A stretch of DNA of 64,000 nucleotides from Notamacropus eugenii. Lineage: Eukaryota; Chordata; Mammalia; Diprotodontia; Macropodidae. The notes under the pieces were generated by a model. That model was given only the letters and a program-made list of their open reading frames with translations. It did no database searches and was not told the DNA's origin. The stretch is from positions 26,642,903 to 26,706,902 of the forward strand of contig NC_092878.1 of NCBI RefSeq assembly GCF_028372415.1, given 5' to 3'. Shown in pieces: positions 55,786 through 64,000 of this stretch. The position numbers and the translations under genes are program-made. Position 1 is the stretch's first letter. Each line of letters starts with the position of its first letter.

Positions 55786-55797
55786 TTGGAATCTTAG
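55542..55797 (-). CDS. CCDC32: CCDC32 exon 2 (first coding exon)
   Basis: The acceptor is a pyrimidine/TG-rich tract ending TTTTTCAG, just above 55797. Twelve untranslated bases follow, then the ATG at 55785-55783. The exon ends at 55542 with donor GTGAGT (complement of 55536-55541). It encodes residues 1-81 plus the first base of Glu82. The middle of the exon (around residues 29-60) is acidic, low in hydrophobics and diverged from human. The ends (17-28 and 66-81) are strongly conserved. Confidence 0.95.
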
Positions 55798-55924
55798 CTG
55801 AAAAACACACACGCCAATTTGTAAGAACTAACTTTAAGGTTCCATAGGTAAAGTACATTCCAACCAGCTCTCCATTTGTCTAATGAAAGAGATCCTAGCA
55901 AGATTTTTAAAGAAGATAACTTAA

Positions 55925-56240
55925 CTTCATCGGATTTCTACGTAACGTAAAGGAAAAAAACATTGAAAGACATCAGAACTCTGATCAAAACAGTGACTAA
56001 TTGCGACTTCAGTGAACTACTGAGAAGTGTGCCTCCCTCCTATCAGTGAGGAGACGGGAGACGGTATGTCTAGAATGCAGCAGATGTTGTCAGGCAGAGT
56101 CAATGTGCTGATTTGTTTTATTTAACCGTCCTTTTTGTTGTTTGGAGAAAGGATTCTGGAGGGTGAAGGGTAGGAAAGTCAATGGGAAGTGACAGTGATA
56201 TATAAAAAGAATAGCAATAAAATGTTTACTTTTACAAAAA
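55925..56240 (+). mobile_element. Old L1-type 3' end in CCDC32 intron 1
   Basis: TTGAAAGACATCAGAACTCTG, GTCAATGGGAAGTGACAGTGA, AATAAAATGTTTAC and an A-tail. Same family as 47500-47824. Confidence 0.7.
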
Positions 56241-56489
56241 AAAAGACTTATATGTGGGTAACCCTGCTAGAAGCTGAAAGATGAAAGAAGGTTTAAAATC
56301 TTTTCATGATTATTAAAATTAATTTAAATAATTACTACTCTCAAACAAAAGTAAAACTAATTAAACTAAGAATTTTTAAAAAGATCATCCATATGTATTT
56401 CATCATTTACTCCACAGTTAGCTCTGGTGCTCCTGTTTTGTGTATGTATCTTCCTTTTATGTACTTAAATGGGCAGACAATTTCATCAA

Positions 56490-57180
56490 TTCAGAAATTC
56501 CCTGCAATGGCACAGTCCGCACCCCACCCTTGCCTGCCCATTCTGTAGAACTCTTATCCCTTCCTTCCCAAGACTTTGCCACGGGAGATCCACCCAACAC
56601 ACTGGAGGCCTATTCTGATCCCTCCTAATAGCAAGAGGGTGAAACACTCTGACTATCCGCCCATCATCCCTTTGTTCCTGCCATCTGACCAACCCATCTT
56701 CTCTTTCTATCGTATACAATTTCTTGTGACATCTTTTACTCCTGTTCTTTGAAGTTCCTTATTGATTTTATGCTGCAGCTTGTTCACATCCTTCACAAGT
56801 CTCTTCATTGCCGTCTGTGTGATACTCATTTTAGTTCAGAAAGCGTTATATCCCCTATCTCTCTAACACATAGCAACACCAGTTGAAAGTAATGAAAAGA
56901 TGTGACTTTGCTTTTCTGGGAAGTTTAGGGTCAGCTTCCTCAAAACCAATCCAGCCCACTGTTGCCCTTCTGTTCAACTTCCTTGTCCACTTGGATTTCT
57001 CCTGTGTGAATGAATAAGCCAAACTCCTTTGGATCTCTTCTTCCTTGTCCACTTGGATTTCTCCTGTGTGAATGAATAAGCCAAACTCTTTTGGATCTCT
57101 TCCAAGAGACTCTCAACGTTCTAAGGATTAATGCAATCAACATGTCCATCCACAAACAGGAACTTCTGGAAGACCTCACC
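56490..57180 (-). mobile_element. RTE-type LINE ORF2 C-terminal fossil
   Basis: Minus-strand frames give DPKLPRKAKSHLF, which matches the region just after the reverse transcriptase in RTE-like ORF2, then RKRRWVG (clade pattern near RRWAGH) further downstream. Several stops and an internal 62-bp duplication. In CCDC32 intron 1. Confidence 0.55.
56979..57102. repeat. 62-bp tandem duplication
   Basis: Units at 56979-57040 and 57041-57102 differ at one base. Both start TTCCTTGTCCACTTGGATTT. Inside the RTE fossil. Confidence 0.97.
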
Positions 57181-57182
57181 AT

Positions 57183-57340
57183 GAATGAATGAAAACAAAA
57201 TTTACTAAGCCTTACTATGTGCCAAACCTTGTGATACACAGCAATGGTAGGGGCAAGAAAAAGGGGAGGTAAAAAAAAAGAAGACAGTTCCTGCTCTAAA
57301 GGAGCTCACGTTCTAACTGGAAGAAACCTGTATAAGTAGA
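57183..57340 (-). mobile_element. L2-type 3' end fragment
   Basis: TTTACTAAGCCTTACTATGTG, ACAGTTCCTGCTCTAAAGGAG: an inverted L2 3' end. Confidence 0.65.
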
Positions 57341-57384
57341 AAGAAAGGATCAGAGGTTCTAAGCATTGAGAAACTGAATATCTA

Positions 57385-58425
57385 CCAGTTATCCTACCGC
57401 AACCTCTCTGCCAATCTCCAACTGCCTTTCAGACATCTTGAATCACATGTCCAGAAGACATCTTAAACTCATTATGTCCAAATTGGATCTTTGTTTTTCT
57501 CCCTAAGCCTCCCCTCTACACACACACACACACACACATACACACACACACACGCACTTAAATCCTCCCTATTACTGTGGAGGGTAACAACACCCTCCCA
57601 GTCCCTCAGACTCACAACCTAGGAGTCACTCTGAATTCCTCACTATTTCTCACCTCCCATATCCACTATTGCAAAAACCTATCCATTTCACCTTTGCAAC
57701 AACTACTGAATACACCTCTTTTCTCTCCTAACAGATGAGGGTCCAGGCCCTCATCACCTCATGCCTGGATTACTACAATAGCTTGCTGGTGGGTTTGCCT
57801 GCCTTGAGTCTCTCCCCACTCCAATCCATCCTCCATTACGACATTAAAGTGATTTTCCTAAAGTGAAGGTCTGACCATATCACACACTCTAGTTCCCACA
57901 CCACCCACCACCTCCTACTCAATAACTTCAGTGGCTTCCTTTTCCCTCTGGGAGCAAATACAAAACACTGTTTGATATGCAAAGCACTTCATAACCAAGC
58001 CCTCTCCTACCATTCCAGTCTTCTTACACCATACTCCCCACTACAGGGATTCTTTGAAGAGCTGACACTGGCCTCCTGGCTGTTCCATCACTAGATACTT
58101 CCCCATGCCTGAAATGCTCTCCCCCTCCTCCACTCTTGATTACTGACCTCCCTGGTTTCCTTTTAGATTCCAACTAAGATCCCCACTTCTACAGGAAACC
58201 TTCCCCAACCCCTCTTAACTCCAGGGCCTCCTCTCTGTTAACTATTTCCTACCAATCCTGTATTTACCTTGCTTTGCATACATTTGTTTGCATGTTTTCT
58301 CCCTCATTAGACTGTAAGTTCCTTGAAGGCAAGAACAGTTTTTTGCCTCTTTTTCTATCTTCATGTTTAACACAGCACCTGGCACACAGTAGGCACTTAA
58401 TTGCTTACTGGTTGATTGACTGGAT
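57385..58425 (+). mobile_element. L2-type LINE 3' half
   Basis: TGGATTACTACAATAGCTTGC, CTCCCCACTCCAATCCATCC, AAAGGTCTGACCATATCAC-like text and CATTAGACTGTAAGTTCC, then CAGCACCTGGCACACAGTAGG. The plus-strand frames decode the L2 ORF2 C-terminus (LSPLQSILH, YHSSLLTPYS-like). Longest LINE piece near CCDC32, in its intron 1. Confidence 0.8.
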
Positions 58426-58429
58426 AGCA

Positions 58430-58870
58430 AGGCCCTGGAGCCTTTCGGATACACTGGGGTGACTGTCTAGCAGGGGTGACAGCCCAGAAGTGAGGGGCTC
58501 ACCATCATTAGGAAGTGGGTGTAAGTAGGGAGATTCTACAGCAAAGAGAGTGATGGGTGTTCTGCATCTTTCCAAAAAGGTAAAAAAAGAAGGCAGCTTT
58601 GGGAGGGAAGTTGGGGTGGATCCCTGGGCATCCTGGATTGAAAAGGGGAGGGGAGGATCTACTTGGCAGCAATTATGGTGATAGCAGGTACCCTAACGAG
58701 GCCTGGGATGAGCCAAAGCAGAAAAGGGCATGCAAGATTTGCCAATAAAAAAGGAGAGAAATGTGGTACAGTAGTTTGAGGGGAGAGTATGGTAAAGTGG
58801 ACACTTTTTAAAGATAAGGGAGATCCTACCAGGTACTCGCCTCAAGAAAGAAAGGTCTCACACATACCTC
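58430..58870. other. CCDC32 intron 1: no feature recognised
   Basis: Unclassified intronic sequence. Confidence 0.4.
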
Positions 58871-58874
58871 CCCA

Positions 58875-59340
58875 AAATATTGATAGCAAAACTTTTTGCA
58901 GTATCAAAAAACTGTAAACAAAGCAGAAACCCATGATTTGGAGAAGGGCTTAAAAACTGTGGTACATGAATGCAGTGAAATAATACTTCATTGTAAAAAA
59001 AATGACTAGGAAGAATACAGAGAAGCATGAAAAGACTTATATGAACTGAAAGAAAATGAAGTATATGGAAATAAGAATGAAAAAATATTTATTAAGTGCT
59101 TAGCAAGAGCTATGGAAACAACATGTGTTGCAACGCACACACGATGACTCCACCAACATGAATGAAATGCATGTAAAAATCTGAACCATGGAATTATCCT
59201 AACGAAGTCTGGCCCTGAAGCAGAGCTATGAGGATGCGCTTCTCTCCTTCCAGATGGCAGGAGCTAAGTCTTCCGTGGATGAGTCGGTCAGTTTCACACA
59301 ACGACCTGTTCTTCCTTTCTCATTTAGTCTTTATTTTAAG
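58875..59340 (+). mobile_element. L1 3' end fragment
   Basis: AACTGTGGTACATGAATGCAG, AAGCATGAAAAGACTTATATG, ATGAACTGAAAGAAAATGAAG. Confidence 0.65.
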
Positions 59341-59990
59341 GGATTGTTCTCTGGATGGGGACTGAAAGATTACTTTGGGAAAGGAAGGTAATGTATAAAC
59401 AGGAGACAGCAACACAGTTTGGGGTTTTGTTCAAGATAGAGATCTGGACATGTTTGTTGGCAGGAGGGGAAAAGCCAGTGCATAGGACCCGTTGAAAATG
59501 AGAAAGGAGTTACCAATAGGGCAATATCCTTGATTATCTGAAAGGGGACAGAAAAGGGGCACAAGTAGCAACACTGGCCTTGGCAAAGAAAAGGGCCATT
59601 TATTCCTCAGATAATGGAGTTAAGGAGGAAAAGGACAGATAAAGTAGGGGAGGGCGGAATGAATCCGGAAAAAAAGGACCTAAAAATAAATGGAATAATC
59701 TATGAATTTTTAAAGATACAAAATGGTTTTGAGGTATGGAATTGGGAAAATGAGAAAGCTCGATGTATTGACATTTTTAGTAAAAACAAGAGACCAGGAG
59801 GACATCTGCCAAGCTGAGTCACAGGTGGTATGGGGGCAGTTACTGGGGGCTTGAGGAGAGAAAAGATTGGAACAGCTGCTGAGGAAAGAAGGACAGAAAA
59901 TCAATTAAGATGAAAGAAATAACATAAGTTTAGAGGGGACCCAATTCTGTTGTGTGACTTCCTCCAGTAGCACAGGGACAGGAAGAGAGA
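59341..59990 (-). mobile_element. Possible old LINE remnant (unclassified)
   Basis: GATAGAGATCTGGACATGTTTG and AAAGGGCCATTTATTCCTC have an antisense L2/L3 flavour but are too decayed to place. Confidence 0.25.
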
Positions 59991-59994
59991 AGTT

Positions 59995-60290
59995 CCTTTA
60001 TTTACTGTTGAAGAAACAAAGACCCACAGAGGCCTAAGGACTTGTTTAAAATGACACAGAGTGTATCATAGCAGGCTTCTGAAACCAGAATCTAGAGTCA
60101 AGTTCAGCCTGGGATGCAGATTTCCATGCCTTTAGGATCAGAGTTCTAGAGCTGGAAGGGAGTCTAATGCCCTCCTGTTAGAGATGAGTAAACTCACTCT
60201 GGAACCGGTTAAATGACCTTCCAAGAGCATACAAGGTAGTGAGCAGCACATGGAGGACTGGAATTCAAGTCTTTTGGCTTTAAATAAGGA
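59995..60290 (-). mobile_element. Two MIR SINE copies
   Basis: 59995-60100 (GAAACAAAGACCCACAGAGG) and 60125-60290 (GGATCAGAGTTCTAGAGCTGG, AATGACCTTCCAAGAGCATAC), both inverted. Confidence 0.65.
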
Positions 60291-60369
60291 AATAGGCCCA
60301 ACTTTAGGTTTTTAGATTTTCAATTTACTACTAAGGACTTTACTATTGAAGAGAAAACTCTTGGAGCTT

Positions 60370-60920
60370 AGAAAAGCTTCCCATCTCTTTCCTCCACTCT
60401 TTGCATACCTTGTCCCCCAAACTTGGAATACTCCCTCCTCACTTCCACCTCTTGGAATCCTACAGGCTCTCCTCATTAATTTTCCCAGCCCTGCCCCTCA
60501 CCTCCATGCCACATAGGCTGCGTGCTGAGAGGCTAGGTTACCCCTACTCCTCAGTAAACCCCAGTAGTTCCTTAGCACCTCCAAGATTAAATATGATACT
60601 GTTTGACCTTCAAAGCCTTTCCATCAGCTGCCCTCCCCCCACCCCCACCCCTCCCCAGACTTCTGACCCCTTCTCTAGGTTCCTTGAATGGGCATTTCCA
60701 CTTTCTCATCTCCACCTAGAGCCTCCCCCCTTTGATGTCTCCCGCCTGGTGAGCATCTCCAGTCTGTCCTGCGTCTGTCTGCTTTGTGCGTGGCTATCTG
60801 CCAGCTGGCTCCCCCCTGACCGGGCGCTCCTGGACGGCAGGGGCTCTCTTTCGCCTTTGTATCTTCGGGCTGGGCCAGGTACACCGTGGGCGCTTACTAA
60901 GTGCTTATTAGACTGACTGG
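60370..60920 (+). mobile_element. L2-type LINE 3' end
   Basis: TTCCTTAGCACCTCCAAGATT, CCTTCAAAGCCTTTCCATCAG, CTGGACGGCAGGGGCTCTC, GTGGGCGCTTACTAAGTGC. CpGs are retained in the right half, at the CpG-island edge. Confidence 0.7.
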
Positions 60921-61295
60921 GTCCGCCACTTCTTCCTCCTCCACTTTCCAGCACACACCAGGCAGGTGACCCGTCCTTGACCTGCACCGCCATTATCTGG
61001 GGGATCTCTAAGCGCAGGAGCCCGTGGGAGGGCCCGGAAATGAAACCCAGGGAGGAAGCCTTGCAGCCGGGTCGGGGGCGCAGCGGCCAAACCTCGGCCC
61101 ACCGAATCCTCACGGCAACGTGGGGGCTGCGGCAGCGCCCGGCCCCGCCGGGTCCGGGCTGGGGCTAGGCCTGGGGCCGGGCAAGGAGGTCGGGCGTCCA
61201 GACCCGGAGGACGGCCGCGGCTCCGCCCCCAGGCCCGGATGGAGCCGCGCCCCGCAGGAGAAGAGTCGTCCCAGGTCCCCGGGCCCCTCCCTCAC

Positions 61296-61430
61296 CTACC
61301 CCAACGGCAGGCTCCGGTAGCCGCAGAGCACTGGTCTCCACCTTCGCCTCCGCAGCCAAAATGACCCGACAGGCGGAGACTCCAAGTGATAAGCATCGCG
61401 CCTCCTCCAATCGCCTTTAGAGCTGCTAAG
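61296..61430 (-). other. CCDC32: Probable CCDC32 exon 1 (non-coding)
   Basis: A minus-strand splice donor reading GGGGTAG followed by GTGAGGGAG ends this segment at 61296, inside the CpG-rich block upstream of exon 2. Human CCDC32 also starts translation in exon 2 after a non-coding first exon. The 5' boundary is a guess: it is placed just downstream, in transcript sense, of the GC-box array. Intron 1 would then run from 55798 to 61295. Confidence 0.5.
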
Positions 61431-61465
61431 GTCCTGCTGGAGGATTGGCTGCAGGGAGAAGCTGG

Positions 61466-61622
61466 GCGGGGCGGGGCTGAGAGCGAGGCGAGGCCGAGGC
61501 GGGGGGAGGGGCGGGGCTGAGAGCGGAGGCGAGGCCGAGGCGGGGGGAGGGGCGGGGCTGAGAGCGGAGGCGGGGGGAGGGGCGGGGCTGAGAGCGGAGG
61601 CGAGGCCGAGGCGGGGGGCGGG
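61466..61622 (-). repeat. GC-box minisatellite in the CCDC32 promoter
   Basis: There are four head-to-tail units of about 41 bp, each opening with GGGGCGGGGCTGAGAGCG, followed by GAGGCGAGGCCGAGG and a G-run. The third unit lacks the 11-bp GAGGCCGAGGC segment. Each unit carries an Sp1-type GGGGCGGGGC box. The array lies just upstream of the probable first exon of CCDC32. Confidence 0.85.
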
Positions 61623-61628
61623 GCAGCC

Positions 61629-61641
61629 GTTGCTAGGAGAC
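61629..61641. promoter_or_regulatory. RFX X-box-like site
   Basis: GTTGCTAGGAGAC resembles the imperfect inverted repeat bound by RFX factors (GTTNCC..GGNAAC type) that is common in mammalian promoters. It lies directly beside the GC-box array of the CCDC32 promoter. Confidence 0.5.
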
Positions 61642-61647
61642 GGAGAG

Positions 61648-61653
61648 CACGTG
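61648..61653. promoter_or_regulatory. CACGTG E-box
   Basis: A canonical palindromic E-box (USF/MYC/CLEAR class) lies 7 bp from the X-box-like site within the CpG-rich promoter of CCDC32. Confidence 0.45.
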
Positions 61654-61741
61654 GCAGGCGTGGGTCTCTCTGGAGAGTGAGGCGCGAGGTTTAGGGTCAC
61701 CGAGTCTTTCTGGGCGCGGGTTCGCTCCCTGGTACTCTCAG

Positions 61742-62675
61742 CCCTGCTCTATATGCACACACACACACACACGTGCACACACCCATGTTTTATAAATGCG
61801 TGTTTGGTTTGACTGAAAGATCTCCGACCACTTACATATTGTGCCCTTTCTGCACCTCCTAGGGAACTGCCCGAGCCTCAGTTTCCCCACCCTGACCCTT
61901 CTCCCATTTTCAGGGAGGCAGATTTTGGTCCTGTGACAATGATAATAACAAACTTCCTAACGATTCATGAGCGCCTGCACTGTGGTTAATGAGCTTTTCG
62001 TCCCTGGAGGTAATCTGGAGGCAGGATGGCCAGAGAGGTAGTGGAGGGGATCCCTGCAGACCAGCTTTGCAATGTCACTCCCTCCACCTTGTCTGTTTCA
62101 CCTTTGTTACAAAGTCACAGTAGTTCTGTGCACTGCCTAACGTCTTCCTTTAGGAGAATGAAATTAACATATTTGTCCCCTGGCCAAATAACCTGGTTTT
62201 TGTACGTCCTCCCTCGTGATAAATATGCTTTCTGTATTTGTTTGGCAGCTGGAGTTGTGGTCCTGTATGGAAAGCAGGGATGGGGCCAAGCAAATTGAGC
62301 GAGGTTAGTTAGTTATTGATCTTAGGCAGGATTTAAGTCTCCTGATCGTTTGCAGTCGGTGTGCTCTGATGCTCCCAAGAGAAGTAGAAAACAGAGCATC
62401 TCTTGGATGTCAGATGTGGCTTGGACTCCCGGTCTGTTGGAATGAAAGGTAGATTAGAGGAAGGCTACTCTGTTGCTAAGGAGGTTGGTTGCTAAGGGGA
62501 GGAGGTACCAAAAAAAAAAAAAGGAAAAGAAAAAAAAAAAGCAAGGTTTTGGGGCCAGAGTATAAATATGTTAATTCCATTATGCTAAATGAAAGTCTAG
62601 AAAGTTAACACCTGGGGGTGGGGGTGGGGGTGAGGGGGATGAGTGAATATCTCAGGATCCTACAAATATACAAGT
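61742..62675. other. No gene recognised upstream of CCDC32
   Basis: It holds a short CA array (61756-61772), A-rich runs (62508-62542), a G-quadruplex candidate at 62614-62638 and a doubled GTTGCTAAGG near 62470-62495. The frame at 62026-62298 has no recognisable domain and is not RPUSD2. Confidence 0.4.
62614..62638 (+). other. G-quadruplex candidate
   Basis: Four G5 tracts separated by loops of T, T and TGA. Confidence 0.75.
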
Positions 62676-62679
62676 CTGT

Positions 62680-63062
62680 GTATATTTGCCAGATGCCTAC
62701 TTGGAATACTTTCCTTCCAGTTGTGTATGACCTACTTTCAAAATGACTCAAAACATATCTTCTGCCATGTTGTCCTTTCACTCAACCCACTAATTCAAAT
62801 CAAAGAACCATCCCTTTGCCACCTATGTTTATACTTGCTGAATTATGCAGCCCTGTAGTAAGACAGCTTTGCGATCTTTTTTGTTTGTTCTACATTCTAC
62901 ATTGGATTGTAAGAACCCCAAAGGCAAGAGCTATTTGTGTGTGTATATACATATATATATGTGTGTATGTATATACGTATACATACATGTGTGTGATATA
63001 TCTGCCCATAGTATCTAGTATGATACTCAGTAGAAAAAAAAAAATGAATGTTCAGTAAATGT
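62680..63062 (+). mobile_element. L2-type LINE 3' end with an internal TG/TATA microsatellite
   Basis: CTACATTGGATTGTAAGAACC, CAAAGGCAAGAGCTATTTG, a TG/TATG array (62936-62998), then CCCATAGTATCTAGTATGATAC. Confidence 0.65.
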
Positions 63063-63064
63063 GG

Positions 63065-63845
63065 CAGACGGATGCTGACTGACTTATCTACAGGTCTGCT
63101 TATCACTGCTATTGCAGCCTGCTTTTCAGGCAGAGAAGCCTGGCTTCTTCCTATGAACTGTTTGCTTCTGTCATCTTGCTCTAAAGAGATAATCACCCAA
63201 CCAGCAGCTTGCCTAGGGCATGAAATCAGGTTAGCTGGCAGAGGAAAAGCCTGACATTTTACTCTAGATGTGAAAGCTGTTACCTGTAGGTGCTCAATAA
63301 ATACTTGTTGAACGAATGAAACCTACTCACGAGCTGTCAAGAGAACTTAACTCCAGTACTTTTGCTAGAAGATAGTGAGGAAACAGAAGCAGTCTCTCTG
63401 CTTACTCTTTGGAGTCTCTTTCACATATTTTTTGAAGGGGTAGGGAGTTTGATGTCTACACAAAAGGCCCCTTCCATCTGTAAAATTATATGATTTCATA
63501 TATCCTTGATCTCTTAGCCAATCTCCAAGGTTCCTGCCATCACAAAATTCTGATTACAGTATGTGATTCCTCAATCTATTAATTCATTAATACCAAGAGT
63601 ACTCATCAGGCTACCCAGCCATTTCCAAGTGTGAAATGTCATTAACACGGGAGTTAAGCCCTAGACAGTATCTCAAGACCTTCAGGTCAATTTCAAGAAT
63701 TTTAAGAAACAGCTGAAAATTAACAGGTTCTTTGAACATTTACTACAGATTCTAATCAAATTACAGACCTTATTTATGCTCAGTGTAAAGTAGATGGTTG
63801 ATTCACTTTGGTCCTTTCATCCACATCCTCCCATATTTTAGATGG
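63065..63845. other. Unclassified; L2/MIR terminus at 63280-63325
   Basis: Only GGTGCTCAATAAATACTTG, then TTGAACGAATGAA is recognisable (plus-strand L2 end). Confidence 0.4.
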
Positions 63846-63849
63846 GACT

Positions 63850-64000
63850 AGACAATTCAACAAGCATTTATGACACATCTACTGTGTGCCAGGTTGGTTG
63901 GTTGTAAAAAAAAAAAAAAGGTACAGCAAGACAGTCCATAACTCCATTTCAAATAAATTCATCGTCAACACACATTTATTTTATTAAGCACCAACTATGT
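63850..64000 (-). mobile_element. L2/MIR 3' termini at the window edge
   Basis: CAACAAGCATTTATGACAC, CTACTGTGTGCCAGG at 63855-63892, and CACATTTATTTTATTAAGC running off the window end. Confidence 0.55.

Larger units (their letters stand above)
60740..61740. promoter_or_regulatory. CpG-rich promoter region of CCDC32
   Basis: CpG density and GC content rise sharply here against a CpG-poor background. The block holds the probable exon 1 donor, several GC boxes, an X-box-like site and a CACGTG E-box. No TATA box is evident, which fits a housekeeping promoter. In human the neighbour on this side is RPUSD2 in divergent orientation. No RPUSD2 coding sequence is recognisable in the 2.3 kb that remain, so divergent promoter activity is only a possibility. 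Confidence 0.7.

Noticed and set aside
56855..57239. Host protein exon encoding EKSKWTRKLNRRATVGW-like text
   Set aside because: Frames match the C-terminal region of RTE-type ORF2, carry stops and contain a young internal duplication.
61024..61700. Overlapping 60-135-codon frames in the CpG island
   Set aside because: GC-rich DNA lacks stop codons. The segments overlap on both strands and the GC-box array yields repeated Pro/Ala text; no homology to RPUSD2 or another neighbour.
62026..62298. Possible first exon of RPUSD2
   Set aside because: The 90-codon frame has none of the RPUSD2 pseudouridine synthase features. RPUSD2 is probably beyond the right edge.

Overview
The window is nuclear DNA of a mammal, almost certainly a marsupial. 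It is AT-rich, CpG-poor and intron-rich. Its repeat content is typically metatherian: MAR1-type SINEs (a tRNA-like head with an RTE/BovB-like tail), MIR/THER1-type CORE-SINEs, L1 3' ends of marsupial type, very abundant old L2 and L3 (CR1-clade) LINE debris, RTE fragments and several families of short hAT DNA transposons. The species cannot be fixed from sequence alone. There are no bacterial operons, CRISPR arrays, phage genes, rRNA or tRNA genes.

One protein-coding gene is clear: CCDC32 (human C15orf57, human 15q15.1), on the minus strand. Its three coding exons lie at 55542-55785, 51848-52004 and 50439-50571. They join in frame to a 177-residue protein that follows the human protein closely. 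A CpG-rich promoter with a probable non-coding first exon lies at about 61.0-61.7 kb. That promoter contains a GC-box minisatellite, an RFX X-box-like site and an E-box.

The 50 kb to the left of CCDC32 is mostly intergenic and repeat-derived. 0-12 kb holds MAR1, MIR and hAT elements, an L2 block and a long polypyrimidine tract. It also holds one isolated 63-codon open exon-like segment with canonical splice signals (2277-2465, minus) that I cannot assign. 12-17.9 kb is mostly low-repeat, GC-richer DNA with candidate regulatory sites. 20-24 kb holds hAT, L1 and CR1/L3 fragments. 25016-27940 is a near-complete L1-derived element with a GC-rich 5' region, ORF1 and a 3' UTR but no ORF2, flanked by a perfect 16-bp target-site duplication. 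This is the half-L1 (HAL1) architecture. 28-48 kb is dominated by L1 3' ends, antisense L2/L3 and nested hAT insertions. The right end (56-64 kb) holds CCDC32 intron 1 with RTE, L2 and L1 pieces, then the promoter, then intergenic repeats.

The most notable non-gene material is the ORF1-only L1 derivative, the unassigned exon-like segment, the GC-box array at the CCDC32 promoter, a short hAT-like family with three copies, and an antisense L2 block used repeatedly as an insertion target. I found no evidence of a new enzymatic or defence system.
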